Notes: generated from the letters alone by a model not told the origin. A stretch of DNA of 64,000 bases from Candidatus Methylacidiphilum fumarolicum (GCF_949774925.1 NZ_OX458932.1:1-64000), one strand, 5' to 3'; positions 15,765 through 25,764 are shown, counted from the first letter of the stretch. A program made the numbers and translations.

Positions 15765-18203
15765 ATGAATCCTACGCCTAATAGTCTAAAAGACAATAAA
15801 CCCTTTGTCTTATGGTTCGATCAGATAAGTCTCAAAGACGTTCCTCTTGTCGGCGGCAAAAATGCTTCTCTTGGGGAAATGTATTCTCATCTTTCTTCCA
15901 AAGGCATAAAAGTGCCAAACGGTTTTGCTACAACAGCCGAAGCGTATCGATTTTTCTTATCTGAAAACAGGCTTGAAGAAGAGATAAAAGAGTTGCTTTC
16001 AGGCTTGGATCCACATGATCTTGAGAATTTGAGGGATAGAGGTAGGAAAATTAGGGCCTTAATAATTGATTCTCCAATGCCCAAGGAACTTGAAAATGAA
16101 ATTATAGATGCCTATGCAATACTGAATAAAGAAGCTAAACAGCCGGCTGTGGATGTCGCGGTTCGCTCCAGTGCTACCGCTGAAGATCTCCCTGGTGCTA
16201 GTTTCGCTGGTCAGCAAGAAACCTATTTGAACGTTCGGGGCAAGGATAATTTACTGCATTCAATTAAAAAGTGTTTTGCTTCCTTGTTTACTGATAGAGC
16301 CATATCTTACCGGTCGGACATGGGATTTGAACATACAAAAGTAGCTCTTTCTGTTGGGGTTCAAAGAATGGTTAGATCGGATTTGGCTTGCTCGGGAGTG
16401 ATGTTTTCTATTGATACGGAATCAGGTTTTCACAATGCGGTTTTAATCAATTCTTCTTATGGGTTAGGGGAAAATATCGTGCAAGGAATCGTCAATCCAG
16501 ACGAATTTTATGTTTTCAAACCCACTTTGATGCAGGGTTTTCAGCCAATCTTACAGAAAAGGTTGGGGGGCAAAGAAATGAAACTCGTCTATGATATTGG
16601 AGGAGAAAAAATTGTAAAAAATATTCCTGTGCCTCCAGAAGAGAGGAAAAAATTTTCTTTATCCGATGAAGAGATCCTTACTCTTGCCAAGTGGGCTTGT
16701 ATTGTAGAAGAACACTATTCTCAACTCAATGGTCGATTTACTCCCATGGATATGGAGTGGGCAAAAGACGGACTGAGTGGAGAACTTTTTATGCTTCAAG
16801 CTAGACCAGAAACAGTGCATGGCGGGAAAGAGAGGAACGTTTTAGAATTTTATCGACTCAAAGGCACTGGCCCTGTTCTGGTTGAAGGAAGAAGCGTGGG
16901 AGAAAAAATTGTTCATGGGAAAATCAAGATTATCAAAAGTATCCAACAGATAGATCGGTTCGAGCCAGGCGAAATCCTTGTCACTGAAAAGACTGACCCT
17001 GATTGGGAACCTATAATGAAGAAGGCCAGGGCGATTGTAACGAATCGGGGCGGAAGGACCTGTCATGCGGCTATTGTTAGCCGAGAGTTAGGGGTTCCTG
17101 CTATTGTAGGAACAGAAAGAGGGACGGAGATTTTGAAAGATGGTATGATTGTAACCGTTAGCTGTGCAGAAGGAGAGGTGGGTAAAGTTTATAATGGGGA
17201 AATTCCTTTTGAAATTGAAAAAGTTAATTTGCAAAACGTCCCACGGCCTCGGACAAAGATCATGATGAATGTAGGAAATCCGGAAGAGGCCTTTGATCTT
17301 TCTTTTCTTCCCAATGATGGGGTCGGGTTGGCACGGGAAGAGTTTATTTTGACCAATTATGTCAGAATCCATCCTATGGCTTTAGTGCATTTTGACCAGT
17401 TAAAAGAAGGGGAAGATAAAAAGAAGATCATAGAAATGACAGAAATCTATCCAAAAAAAACGGATTTTTTTGTGGAGAAACTCGCCGAAGGAATTGGGAT
17501 GATTGCCGCAGCCTTTTATCCAAAAGATGTCATAGTCAGGCTTAGTGATTTTAAGACCAATGAATATGCCAATTTGATAGGCGGTCAAGATTTTGAACCT
17601 ATAGAACGCAATCCGATGATTGGATTCAGGGGGGCTTCTCGTTATTATAATCCAAGGTATCAGGAAGGTTTTGCTTTGGAGTGCCAGGCTATACGGAGAG
17701 CGAGAGAAACCTTTGGCCTTTTTAATATCAAGGTCATGGTTCCAGTCGTAAGGACGGTAGAAGAGGGCAAGAAGGTGATAGCCGAAATGGAGAAAAACGG
17801 TCTTAAGAAAGGTGAAAAGGGGCTTGAGATTTACATGATGTGCGAAATTCCCAGTAATGTCATTCTGGCCGAAGAGTTTAGCGAGATTTTTGATGGTTTT
17901 TCTATTGGCTCGAATGATTTGACTCAACTCGTCCTTGGGGTAGATAGGGATTCTGAAATTGTCGCTTCCCTCTATGACGAAAGAAATGAAGCGGTCAAGC
18001 GAATGATTTCTTCTGTAATAAGAACGGCAAAACAGAAACAGAAAAAGATTGGGATTTGTGGTGAAGCTCCCAGTAATTATCCTGAGTTTGCCGAATTTCT
18101 CGTCAAAGAGGGAATAGATAGCCTCTCATTGAGTGCGGATGTTGTTATTAAAACGACTTTAAGTATCTTGGAGCTTGAAAAAAACCTTTTTCGAGCATCC
18201 TAA
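15765..18203 (+). CDS. ppsA: Phosphoenolpyruvate synthase
   Basis: PpsA converts pyruvate and ATP to phosphoenolpyruvate, AMP and phosphate, allowing growth on C3 or smaller carbon. The 812-residue product has the three domains in order: N-terminal ATP-binding domain (VGGKNASLGEMYSHL near 30, AVRSSATAEDLPGASFAGQQ near 130), central phosphohistidine domain with H434 in GGRTCHAAIVSRELGVP, and the C-terminal PEP-binding barrel with GSNDLTQLVLGVDRDS and the IGICGEAPS region. GGTG lies close before the ATG (gaGGTGATGTATG). The next gene begins 27 bases downstream and acts on acyl-CoA, so both may serve central carbon metabolism. Confidence 0.96.
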   Translation: MNPTPNSLKDNKPFVLWFDQISLKDVPLVGGKNASLGEMYSHLSSKGIKVPNGFATTAEAYRFFLSENRLEEEIKELLSGLDPHDLENLRDRGRKIRALIIDSPMPKELENEIIDAYAILNKEAKQPAVDVAVRSSATAEDLPGASFAGQQETYLNVRGKDNLLHSIKKCFASLFTDRAISYRSDMGFEHTKVALSVGVQRMVRSDLACSGVMFSIDTESGFHNAVLINSSYGLGENIVQGIVNPDEFYVFKPTLMQGFQPILQKRLGGKEMKLVYDIGGEKIVKNIPVPPEERKKFSLSDEEILTLAKWACIVEEHYSQLNGRFTPMDMEWAKDGLSGELFMLQARPETVHGGKERNVLEFYRLKGTGPVLVEGRSVGEKIVHGKIKIIKSIQQIDRFEPGEILVTEKTDPDWEPIMKKARAIVTNRGGRTCHAAIVSRELGVPAIVGTERGTEILKDGMIVTVSCAEGEVGKVYNGEIPFEIEKVNLQNVPRPRTKIMMNVGNPEEAFDLSFLPNDGVGLAREEFILTNYVRIHPMALVHFDQLKEGEDKKKIIEMTEIYPKKTDFFVEKLAEGIGMIAAAFYPKDVIVRLSDFKTNEYANLIGGQDFEPIERNPMIGFRGASRYYNPRYQEGFALECQAIRRARETFGLFNIKVMVPVVRTVEEGKKVIAEMEKNGLKKGEKGLEIYMMCEIPSNVILAEEFSEIFDGFSIGSNDLTQLVLGVDRDSEIVASLYDERNEAVKRMISSVIRTAKQKQKKIGICGEAPSNYPEFAEFLVKEGIDSLSLSADVVIKTTLSILELEKNLFRAS

Positions 18204-18230
18204 AATCAAAAATCAAAGATACTCCTAGCG

Positions 18231-20972
18231 ATGCAGATCAGCTCCAAGCTCATTGTGGGAACTTACGGCATAAGGAATTTTCTTCCTCCCAAGCGAGTAG
18301 CTCTTATAGGTGCCTCAGAACAACCATTTTCTGTAGGAAGGGCTTTGATGGAAAATCTAATCAAATGGGGAGGCATATTTTACCCGGTTAATCCTAATCA
18401 TACGGAAATTTTTGGAAGAAAGTCTTATCCCACCATCAAAGATATTCCCAGTTCCATTGACCTAGCGATTATTGCAACGCCGGCTATCACTGTTCCTCAG
18501 ATCATAGAAGATTGTGTGCATGCCTCTGTTAAAGGAGCTGTGATTATTTCGGCCGGTTTTAAAGAGATTGGCGAGACAGGAAGGTTGTTAGAACAAAAGA
18601 TTGTTGAAACAGCCAGACGGGGGGGACTTAGAATCATTGGTCCTAATTGTGTAGGGATCATGCTTCCTTCTGTTCGATTCAATGGCACATTTTTACCGCA
18701 AATGCCTAAAGTAGGGCATATCGCTTTTTTGAGTCAGAGTGGTGCACTAGGGGCTGCTGTATTGGATTGGAGTTTAAGTCGAGACATTGGATTTAGCGCT
18801 TTTTTTTCTTTGGGTTCTTTAGCTGATGTAGATTGGGGGGACATTCTTTTTTATCTCGCTGAAGACCATTTAACAAGGGTGATTCTTATATATATGGAAT
18901 CCATTGGGGATCCAGCATCATTTCTTTCTGCTGCCAGACAACTGAATTTCCAAAAGCCTATTTTGGTATTGAAAGCTGGAAGATCAAAAGAAGGTTCTCA
19001 GGCAGCGTTATCTCATACGGGCTCCATGACAGGTAGTGATGCCGTTTTGGATGCTGCTTTTCTTCGGACGGGGGTTCTGAGAGTGGACTCTTTTTCTGAA
19101 TTTTTTTCTCTGGCCTCTTTTTTCAGCCAAAGGCCTCTGCCGTTAGGTCCGAAGCTTGCCATCTTAACAAATGCTGGAGGGGCTGGCGTCTTGGCAACCG
19201 ACAAGCTTGTGCTTACTGGTGGTAAACTTGCCGAACTTTCAGAGGCTACCGTTCGCAAATTAGACGCTTTTCTTCCTCCAGCATGGAGTCATGCCAATCC
19301 GGTGGACATATTGGGGGATGCTGATGTGGAGCGCTATCGAAAGGCTTTAGAGGTCCTCATAGGAGAGGAAAATGCCGATGGTCTGCTTGTTATCCTTACA
19401 AAACAAGCTATGACTAAACCTAAAGAAACGGCTCAAGAAGTGGCTTTGCTTGCGAAACATTATTCTAAGCCACTCCTTTGCTGTTGGATGGGAGGAGAAT
19501 CTGTCTTTGAAAGTAGGAGTATTCTTGAAAAAGAGGGAATACCAACTTTTGATTTTCCCGAAGAAGCCGCACAGTCTTTTTCTTTTGGTTGGCTTCATAG
19601 GAAAAATTTTTCAGCGATCTATGAAACTCCAATCCTTGTTAGTCCCTCAGAAGAGATCCTCAAAGCCAAAAAAAATACGCAGGAAGTTTTTTCGCAACTA
19701 AAAGAAAAGAACCAAACACTTTTAACTGAGTATCAATCCAAAGAAATCCTCCGTTTTTATGGGATTGGCGTCAATGAAACTTTCCTGGCAAAAAACGAAC
19801 AGGAAGCCCTCTCTATTGCCGAAGAAATTGGCTATCCAGTGGTTGCTAAGTTAAATTCGACAAAAATTTCTCATAAGAGCGATGTAGGAGGGGTGATCCT
19901 TGGTATATCCGATAAAGCTTCTCTGGAAAAAGCCTTTCGAAAAATTAGGGATAATACAATAAAACATGCTTCCGAAAGTGCCTTTGAAGGCATATCGATT
20001 CAAAGAATGATATCAGAAAAAGGGATTGAACTGATCTTGGGGGGAACAACTGATCCTCAGTTTGGGCCAGTCATGCTCTTTGGATCTGGGGGTATGTTTG
20101 TCGAAATTTATAAAGACAATGCGCTTGCCCTTCCCCCTCTGACTACGACCCTTTCTTCTATTCTTATTGAGCGGACTAAAATAGAAAAAGCTCTTCATGG
20201 ATTTAGGGGCATCCCGCCGGTGGATATGAGAAAGCTTAATGAAACGCTTGTCCGGTTCAGTGAACTACTCGTATATGAAACCAGAATAAAAGAGATAGAT
20301 ATTAATCCACTCTTAGTCTACGGTTCTATGGTTATAGCTCTGGATGCAAGGATTGTTCTTCATCCCTTTACAATCGATGAGAGCACTATTCGTTCACCTG
20401 CAATTCGGCCTTATCCCTTAGAGTATATATGGAAGGAGAGGCTTTTGGATGGAACAAGCGTTTTGATTAGACCAATTAGACCTGAAGATGAACCATTGAT
20501 GGTTGAATTTCATAAAGGCCTTTCTCAAGAATCAGTATATTACCGTTATTTTCAAAATCTATCCTTTGAAGAAAGAGTAGATCATTTGAGATTATCTCGA
20601 ATATGTTTTTCAGATTATAATATTGAAATTGTCCTTGTGGCGCAGATTCTTGCAGCAGATGAGCCTCGAGAAATCATTGGTGTAGGAAGACTTGGAAAAT
20701 TTCATGGATTTGAAGGAGCTGAATTTGCCATTATTATCCAGGACCAATGGCAGCATAAGGGGCTTGGAACGCTTCTTTTACGCAAGCTTAAAGAGATTGG
20801 TCTAAAAGAAAAGCTATCATGGATCATTGGCAGAATGTTGCCACTGAATGAATCGATGAAAAAAATTGCTGATAAAGAAGGCTTTACCTTATACTTTGAT
20901 GAGTCTGCACAGGAATACATTGCAGAGTTGGATTTGCGTAAAATGGATTCTCGAACTAGGACAAATGAATAA
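18231..20972 (+). CDS. ADP-forming acyl-CoA synthetase fused to GNAT acetyltransferase
   Basis: The 913-residue protein has four parts: a CoA-binding domain (about 10-150), a succinyl-CoA ligase-like domain with GPNCVGIMLP and the phosphohistidine region SHTGSMTGSDAVLDAAF near 260, an ATP-grasp domain (about 490-715; YPVVAKLNSTKISHKSDVGG), and a C-terminal GNAT fold (about 740-905; KGLGTLLLRKLKEIG). This layout is that of bacterial Pat-type lysine acetyltransferases, in which the synthetase part senses acetyl-CoA and the GNAT part acetylates proteins such as acetyl-CoA synthetase. Whether the synthetase part is active here cannot be told by eye, though the candidate His is present. Confidence 0.9.
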   Translation: MQISSKLIVGTYGIRNFLPPKRVALIGASEQPFSVGRALMENLIKWGGIFYPVNPNHTEIFGRKSYPTIKDIPSSIDLAIIATPAITVPQIIEDCVHASVKGAVIISAGFKEIGETGRLLEQKIVETARRGGLRIIGPNCVGIMLPSVRFNGTFLPQMPKVGHIAFLSQSGALGAAVLDWSLSRDIGFSAFFSLGSLADVDWGDILFYLAEDHLTRVILIYMESIGDPASFLSAARQLNFQKPILVLKAGRSKEGSQAALSHTGSMTGSDAVLDAAFLRTGVLRVDSFSEFFSLASFFSQRPLPLGPKLAILTNAGGAGVLATDKLVLTGGKLAELSEATVRKLDAFLPPAWSHANPVDILGDADVERYRKALEVLIGEENADGLLVILTKQAMTKPKETAQEVALLAKHYSKPLLCCWMGGESVFESRSILEKEGIPTFDFPEEAAQSFSFGWLHRKNFSAIYETPILVSPSEEILKAKKNTQEVFSQLKEKNQTLLTEYQSKEILRFYGIGVNETFLAKNEQEALSIAEEIGYPVVAKLNSTKISHKSDVGGVILGISDKASLEKAFRKIRDNTIKHASESAFEGISIQRMISEKGIELILGGTTDPQFGPVMLFGSGGMFVEIYKDNALALPPLTTTLSSILIERTKIEKALHGFRGIPPVDMRKLNETLVRFSELLVYETRIKEIDINPLLVYGSMVIALDARIVLHPFTIDESTIRSPAIRPYPLEYIWKERLLDGTSVLIRPIRPEDEPLMVEFHKGLSQESVYYRYFQNLSFEERVDHLRLSRICFSDYNIEIVLVAQILAADEPREIIGVGRLGKFHGFEGAEFAIIIQDQWQHKGLGTLLLRKLKEIGLKEKLSWIIGRMLPLNESMKKIADKEGFTLYFDESAQEYIAELDLRKMDSRTRTNE

Positions 20973-20976
20973 ACTC

Positions 20977-21048
20977 TGCGCGGTACAGGGATTGAACCTG
21001 TGACCTCTCGCGTGTGAAGCGAGCGCTCTACCACTAAGCTAACCGCGC
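20977..21048 (-). tRNA. tRNA-Val (CAC)
   Basis: On the minus strand the acceptor GCGCGGT (21048-21042) pairs with ACCGCGC (20984-20978), with discriminator A at 20977 and no encoded CCA. The anticodon arm is CTCGC-TTCACAC-GCGAG, anticodon CAC for valine codon GTG. The T arm is ACAGGTTCAATCCCTGT. The 72-base gene is convergent with the acyl-CoA synthetase gene, ending 5 bases from its stop. Confidence 0.95.
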
Positions 21049-21206
21049 GATTCCGAAGCAATACTTTCAATTTACTTTATTAAAAGCCTAAACATCTTTC
21101 AAAGAAAATGTCTTTGTTCTTTATTTCTCCTTTAGTTGTTTTAAGAAAAATCTTTTTGATTTCTCTTTTCAACCTATTGAACTTGATGGAAAATAGCTAA
21201 GAAGAT

Positions 21207-22085
21207 ATGTCTAAAAGAAGCCTTGGCAAAGGTTTGAGTGAATTAATCAATACAAAATCTCTTTTTTCATCAGTTCCAAGCGAAGAGCTTGGAGAAAAAA
21301 TTAGTTTGATCAAGGTAGACAGGATTTCTCCTAATCCGTATCAACCTAGAAAAGTGATTCGTGAAGAAGAATTGGAAGAACTAACCCAATCGATTAAAGA
21401 AAAGGGATTACTGCAGCCTGTAATTGTAAGACAGCAAAAAGAAAATCAATTCGAGTTGATTGCCGGAGAGAGAAGATGGAGATCGGCCATACGCGCTGGA
21501 CTGGAAACTATTCCTGCGATTATCCGAAGAGCCTCTGACAACGATCTCATAGAGATTGCTTTAATGGAGAACCTACAACGGAGCGATCTGAATCCTATCG
21601 AGGAGGCAAGAGGCTATGCCCTTATGATGGAAAAATTTGGGCTGACCCAAGAGGTAGTAGCACAGAGACTTGGAAAAAGCAGGGCGACCGTTGCCAACAC
21701 TTTGCGATTGTTAACTTTGTCCCAGCCTGTTCAGGATCTTATTGAAAAAGGCAGTTTAAGTCAGGGGCATGGCAAAGTCTTGGTTGGGCTTACAGATAGA
21801 GAAATGCAAGAAAAAGTGGCCGAAAAAATAGTGAAGGAGGGATGGTCGGTCAGAAAAACTGAAGAATTTGTAGGAAATTATAACGAAAAGAAAAAAAAAT
21901 CACTAGTAGTCCAAAAAGAAAGAGAAGCAGATTTCCTTTTCACAAACATCGAAAAAGAGCTTTGCGTAAAATTCGGTTCTCCAGTCAAAATTAAGGGGGA
22001 TAAGAATTCGGGGAAAATAGAAATTACCTTTCGGTCTATTCAAGATCTCCATCGCGTTCTTGGCTTTTTGGGAATATCTTTCTAA
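21207..22085 (+). CDS. parB: Chromosome partitioning protein ParB
   Basis: ParB binds parS sites near the origin and loads SMC. The 292-residue product has the typical start SKRSLGKGLSELI, the ParB/sulfiredoxin-like CTPase domain with PNPYQPRK, LLQPVIVR and the GERRWRSAIRAG box near 90, then a helix-turn-helix (LGKSRATVANTLRLL near 155) and SLSQGHGKVLVGL. The C-terminal dimer domain is present. It is about 19 kb from dnaA, as expected near an origin. The usual partner parA is not directly upstream; a tRNA on the other strand takes that place. The last 50 bases overlap the convergent CAP-domain gene. Confidence 0.94.
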   Translation: MSKRSLGKGLSELINTKSLFSSVPSEELGEKISLIKVDRISPNPYQPRKVIREEELEELTQSIKEKGLLQPVIVRQQKENQFELIAGERRWRSAIRAGLETIPAIIRRASDNDLIEIALMENLQRSDLNPIEEARGYALMMEKFGLTQEVVAQRLGKSRATVANTLRLLTLSQPVQDLIEKGSLSQGHGKVLVGLTDREMQEKVAEKIVKEGWSVRKTEEFVGNYNEKKKKSLVVQKEREADFLFTNIEKELCVKFGSPVKIKGDKNSGKIEITFRSIQDLHRVLGFLGISF

Positions 22086-22638
22086 GAAAATGAGGTAAGG
22101 AGGAAGGCGAATTTCCATTCATTTGTTTGATTGCCGCTCCATTAAAAACTACAAACCCCTCATTATCTGCAAACGCTGCTCCAATTCCGGCTATCTGAAT
22201 GTTTTCATCCAGTAGATTTTTTCGATGCCCAGGACTTTTTTTCCATGCTTCCACGGTTTCTTCTGGATCGGCTCCTTCTGTTGAATAGTGCAGATTTTCA
22301 TTGATTAAACTCCATCCCTCCCTTTGGGTTATTTCTTTTAAGGAGGTTAAAGATCGATGGACAAGTTTTCTTTGTTGTGCAATATGTTCGGCCCATTGTT
22401 GACTAATTCCATTGAGTTCCGGATTTAAGCTTAGTGCGGAGAGATGTTGGTCTTTTCGGAAACGATTAATAAGAAAAAGAGTTTTCTCTCTAAATTCTGG
22501 GAGGGAGAAGGGTGGAGCCTTTTTGTTAGTTGGGAAGGAATTTTCTAAAGCAAATGCAGAGGGAAAAAAAATTAAAATTAAAGAGAATATCTGGAATCTT
22601 TTACTTAAGAAAGCTATTTTCTTTTGTTGGAAGTTCAT
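22036..22638 (-). CDS. Secreted CAP-domain (SCP/PR1-like) protein
   Basis: The 200-residue protein starts with a basic N-terminus and a hydrophobic stretch (FSLILIFFPSAFA), a likely Sec signal peptide. The body is a CAP domain as in bacterial YkwD-like proteins: LINRFRKDQHLSALSLNPELN, AEHIAQQRKLVHRSL, ENLHYST, and W-KSPGHRKNLLDENIQIAGIGAA. The conserved His and Glu of the CAP cavity are present. Functions of bacterial CAP proteins are mostly unknown. Its 3' end overlaps parB by 50 bases on the opposite strand. Confidence 0.85.
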   Translation of the reverse strand: MNFQQKKIAFLSKRFQIFSLILIFFPSAFALENSFPTNKKAPPFSLPEFREKTLFLINRFRKDQHLSALSLNPELNGISQQWAEHIAQQRKLVHRSLTSLKEITQREGWSLINENLHYSTEGADPEETVEAWKKSPGHRKNLLDENIQIAGIGAAFADNEGFVVFNGAAIKQMNGNSPSSLPHFLRKIFPKSQERDGDLE

Positions 22639-22703
22639 AATTAGTAAGGAAAGAAAATATACAAAGACAGCTCAATAATTTGAATCCTTAATTGGGATAG
22701 ATA

Positions 22704-24506
22704 ATGGGAAGGAAAATTCACATTTTGACCGAAGAAGTCTCAAATCAGATTGCGGCAGGAGAGATTATTGAAAGGCCAGCTTCAGTCCTTAAGGAATTGA
22801 TTGAAAATTCTATTGATGCTGGAGCCACCCAAATCGATGTGGAAACCAGATCTGGAGGAATATCATGGATAAAGGTAAAGGATGATGGCTGTGGGATGAG
22901 TAGGGAAGATGCTTTTCTTTCTTTGGAAAGACATGCTACAAGTAAGATTTCCTCGTTGAGTGATTTTTCCAGGCTTACTACTTATGGTTTTCGAGGAGAA
23001 GCCATTCCAGCGATTGCTTCAGTTGCAAAATTTAGTCTAGCCACCCAAGAAAAAGGAACTTCCAAAGGAATCGTTATTGAAGTCCATGGGGGAAAAATAG
23101 TTCAAGTCAATGAATCGGGCGGATTGGAGGGAACTACAGTTGCCGTCAGCTCTCTTTTTTTCAATGTTCCAGCAAGACTTAAATTTTTAAAATCCCCAAG
23201 GACCGAACTGCTACATCTTCAAAAGCAGCTTATTTTTTCTGCTCTGTCTCATCCCGAAATAGGGATTCGATATGATCATAGTCCAGGGGGCAAAGGACGC
23301 TGGGAGAAAGGCGAAGATTTTTGGAAACGAATTTGTTCTGTTTTAGGAGAAACATGGGCAAAAGAACTTTTATGGATTGAAAAGGAAGGGGAGGGATTCA
23401 AAATATATGGGGCCATAAGCAAACCTGGGGTAGGAAGACCTTCTAGAGAAGACATGTTCTTTTTTGTCAACAAACGGCCAGTGGAATCTAAGAGTTTCTC
23501 ATTAGGCGTCTTCGATGCCTATCGAAATTCCCTAATGAAAGGGCTCTATCCTCTTTGTGTTCTTTTTGCCGAAGTCAGTCCTGATGAGATCGACGTGAAT
23601 GTGCATCCAACAAAAAAAGAAGTTCGTTTTAAAAGAGAATATGCTTTTAGAAACTTTGTAAACCAAGTGTTATTGGATGGATTGAAATTTCAAGGAATAT
23701 CGGTACCTTCTTCGTTTTCTTTTGAGAAAAAAGAGCAAAATCTTCCCACTCTTCCAACTACAGATACAGCGCATATTGGAGAAAATGGCCTGAGCTTTGT
23801 CAATGAATCTCTATCTGGAGAAGATCTGTTCACAAATTACACCTCTTCTCATCCCAAAGAAACCCAAGAAACTAAGCTGCCAGACAATCCTTTTGAATAC
23901 AAAATTGTTGGTCTTTTTTCCTCTCTTTACATTGCTGTTGAAATCAAAGAGGGGATTTTAATAATTGATCAACATGCCGCTCATGAAAGGGTATTGTTTG
24001 AGAAAATGATAGAGCAGTTTCATGCTTCTCAAAAGCAGGCACAAAAACTGTTGACGCCGATTCTTATAACCCTTTCTGCTACGGAAGCTGAAATTCTTTC
24101 AAACTCTTTGAGCTTTTTTGAAGATCTTGGCTTTGAGATACGCTCTCTTGGCATTTCTTCTTTTTTGTTGGAGGCTATCCCAAGTGGAATTAAAAGAACT
24201 GATTACGAAATGTTTTTGCGAGAAGTCCTCTTGGAACTTGTTGAGTTGGAAAGGCACAAAAAAACTGCCCGACCCTACTGGCAAAGAGATATTGCTTTAT
24301 CAGTTTGTAAAAAAGCAGTCAAATCAGGGGATTTGCTCACTAGGGAAGAACAGGAAAAACTTGTTAGGGACCTATTCCTTTGCAAATTCCCGCATACTTG
24401 CCCACATGGGAGACCCACATGGATAAAGATTGAATTTAAAGAGCTTGAAAAACAATTTGGTAGAACCGGAGTTCAAGGTTGTGAATTGAAAGGAAAAATT
24501 CTTTAA
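22704..24506 (+). CDS. mutL: DNA mismatch repair protein MutL
   Basis: MutL links mismatch recognition by MutS to strand incision. The 600-residue product has the GHKL ATPase N-terminus: EVSNQIAAGEIIERPASV, ELIENSIDAGA, DDGCGM and TYGFRGEAIPAIASVA. The C-terminal domain carries DQHAAHERVLFEKM, the metal-binding endonuclease motif found in MutL of bacteria lacking MutH, and CPHGRPTWIKI near the end. This predicts an intrinsic nicking activity. The 3' end is convergent with ychF, with a short hairpin between them. mutS is not in the window. Confidence 0.96.
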   Translation: MGRKIHILTEEVSNQIAAGEIIERPASVLKELIENSIDAGATQIDVETRSGGISWIKVKDDGCGMSREDAFLSLERHATSKISSLSDFSRLTTYGFRGEAIPAIASVAKFSLATQEKGTSKGIVIEVHGGKIVQVNESGGLEGTTVAVSSLFFNVPARLKFLKSPRTELLHLQKQLIFSALSHPEIGIRYDHSPGGKGRWEKGEDFWKRICSVLGETWAKELLWIEKEGEGFKIYGAISKPGVGRPSREDMFFFVNKRPVESKSFSLGVFDAYRNSLMKGLYPLCVLFAEVSPDEIDVNVHPTKKEVRFKREYAFRNFVNQVLLDGLKFQGISVPSSFSFEKKEQNLPTLPTTDTAHIGENGLSFVNESLSGEDLFTNYTSSHPKETQETKLPDNPFEYKIVGLFSSLYIAVEIKEGILIIDQHAAHERVLFEKMIEQFHASQKQAQKLLTPILITLSATEAEILSNSLSFFEDLGFEIRSLGISSFLLEAIPSGIKRTDYEMFLREVLLELVELERHKKTARPYWQRDIALSVCKKAVKSGDLLTREEQEKLVRDLFLCKFPHTCPHGRPTWIKIEFKELEKQFGRTGVQGCELKGKIL

Positions 24507-24512
24507 AGATCG

Positions 24513-24529
24513 GCTTCAAACATTGAAGC
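24513..24529. terminator. Hairpin between convergent mutL and ychF
   Basis: GCTTCAA at 24513-24519 pairs with TTGAAGC at 24523-24529 around a three-base loop. It spans the ychF stop and lies 6 bases after the mutL stop, so it could limit read-through in both directions. There is no T-run on either side, which weakens the call. Confidence 0.3.
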
Positions 24530-25616
24530 GAAATTCAACAATTTCTCCATCGGCAATAACATAATCTTTCCCTTCTATCCTTAATTTTCCTGCTTCTTTT
24601 GCCTTAGCAAAGGACCCAAACAAAACAAAATCTTCGAATCGAAGACATTCGGCTGCAATAAAACCTCTTTCAAAATCCGAATGAATGACGCCAGCTGCTT
24701 TGGGAGCTGTATCGCCTGCATGGATGGTCCATGCACGGGTTTCCTTCGGTCCAGTTGTAAAAAAAGTTCGTAGTCCTAATAGCTTATAAACTTTTTGAAC
24801 GAGTTGGTCACAACCAGAATCCTTTAGACCGAGCGATTGCAAGTACTCTTTTTTTTCTTCTAAATCAAGATCATTTAAATCAGCTTCTAGCTGTGCTGAA
24901 AGAATGACATAGTCATAAAAAGGATGTGTTTTTATATAATCAATGACTTTATGAACGAGGGGGTTTTTTTCACCAAGACTAAGCTCATTTTCCTCAACAT
25001 TGCAAACAAGAAGAATAGGTTTTGTTGTTAATAAAGAAAGCTGTTTAAGTTGGTTCATTTCCTGTTGATCAAGATTTAAGGAAAAAAGAGGGATTCCTTT
25101 ACTCAAGAAATGAGATGCTTTTTCTAGTAGTGAAGGATCGATAAGGATTTTTCCTTTTGCAGAAGCACGCTTTTTGACTTTCTCTAACTGTTTTTCTATG
25201 GTGGAAAAGTCAGCTAAAGACAATTCGGTCAGAAGGATGTCTAGATCCTCCACGGGATCGACTCTACCCGTGATATGATGCACTTCTGTTCCCTCAAAAC
25301 AACGGAGAATCAAAAGAATGGCATCCACTTCCCTGATGTGGGCTAAAAATTGATTCCCTAGCCCTTCTCCTTGGCTTGCACCTTTTACTAATCCAGCAAT
25401 GTCGACGATTTCAATCGCTGCAGGTATAGTTTTTATTGATTTTGAAATTCTTGCCAGCTCCTCCAGTCTTTCATCCGCTACAGCAATAATGCCGATGTTA
25501 GGATCGATCGTGCAGAATGGATAATTAGCTGCCTCAGCTTTTTTGCTTTTTGTCAAAGCATTAAAAAGAGTGCTTTTACCGACATTTGGTAGTCCAACTA
25601 GTCCAGCTTTTAACAT
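24516..25616 (-). CDS. ychF: GTPase-like translation-associated ATPase YchF
   Basis: YchF (OLA1 family) is a ribosome-associated P-loop NTPase that prefers ATP and takes part in stress responses. The 366-residue product has GLPNVGKSTLFNAL at 7-20, the switch region NYPFCTIDPN, DIAGLVKGASQGEGLGN with Walker B, a helical insert of about 100 residues, and a C-terminal TGS domain with the usual ending ADGEIVEFRFNV. The NTP-specificity stretch LVCNVEEN is in the place where other GTPases have NKxD. The length is normal. Confidence 0.96.
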   Translation of the reverse strand: MLKAGLVGLPNVGKSTLFNALTKSKKAEAANYPFCTIDPNIGIIAVADERLEELARISKSIKTIPAAIEIVDIAGLVKGASQGEGLGNQFLAHIREVDAILLILRCFEGTEVHHITGRVDPVEDLDILLTELSLADFSTIEKQLEKVKKRASAKGKILIDPSLLEKASHFLSKGIPLFSLNLDQQEMNQLKQLSLLTTKPILLVCNVEENELSLGEKNPLVHKVIDYIKTHPFYDYVILSAQLEADLNDLDLEEKKEYLQSLGLKDSGCDQLVQKVYKLLGLRTFFTTGPKETRAWTIHAGDTAPKAAGVIHSDFERGFIAAECLRFEDFVLFGSFAKAKEAGKLRIEGKDYVIADGEIVEFRFNV

Positions 25617-25764
25617 GGCAATAAAATTAGCTTAGAAGCTTTAGAACTCCTACTGAATCAGTAGAAGCGCTTCTCTGGTAAGATAATGTTTTTTTTCCCC
25701 TCGCGTTTTATTAAAATATAAATGAATTATTTTCAATAGCATAGCCTAACTTTTCGGGGGAAAT

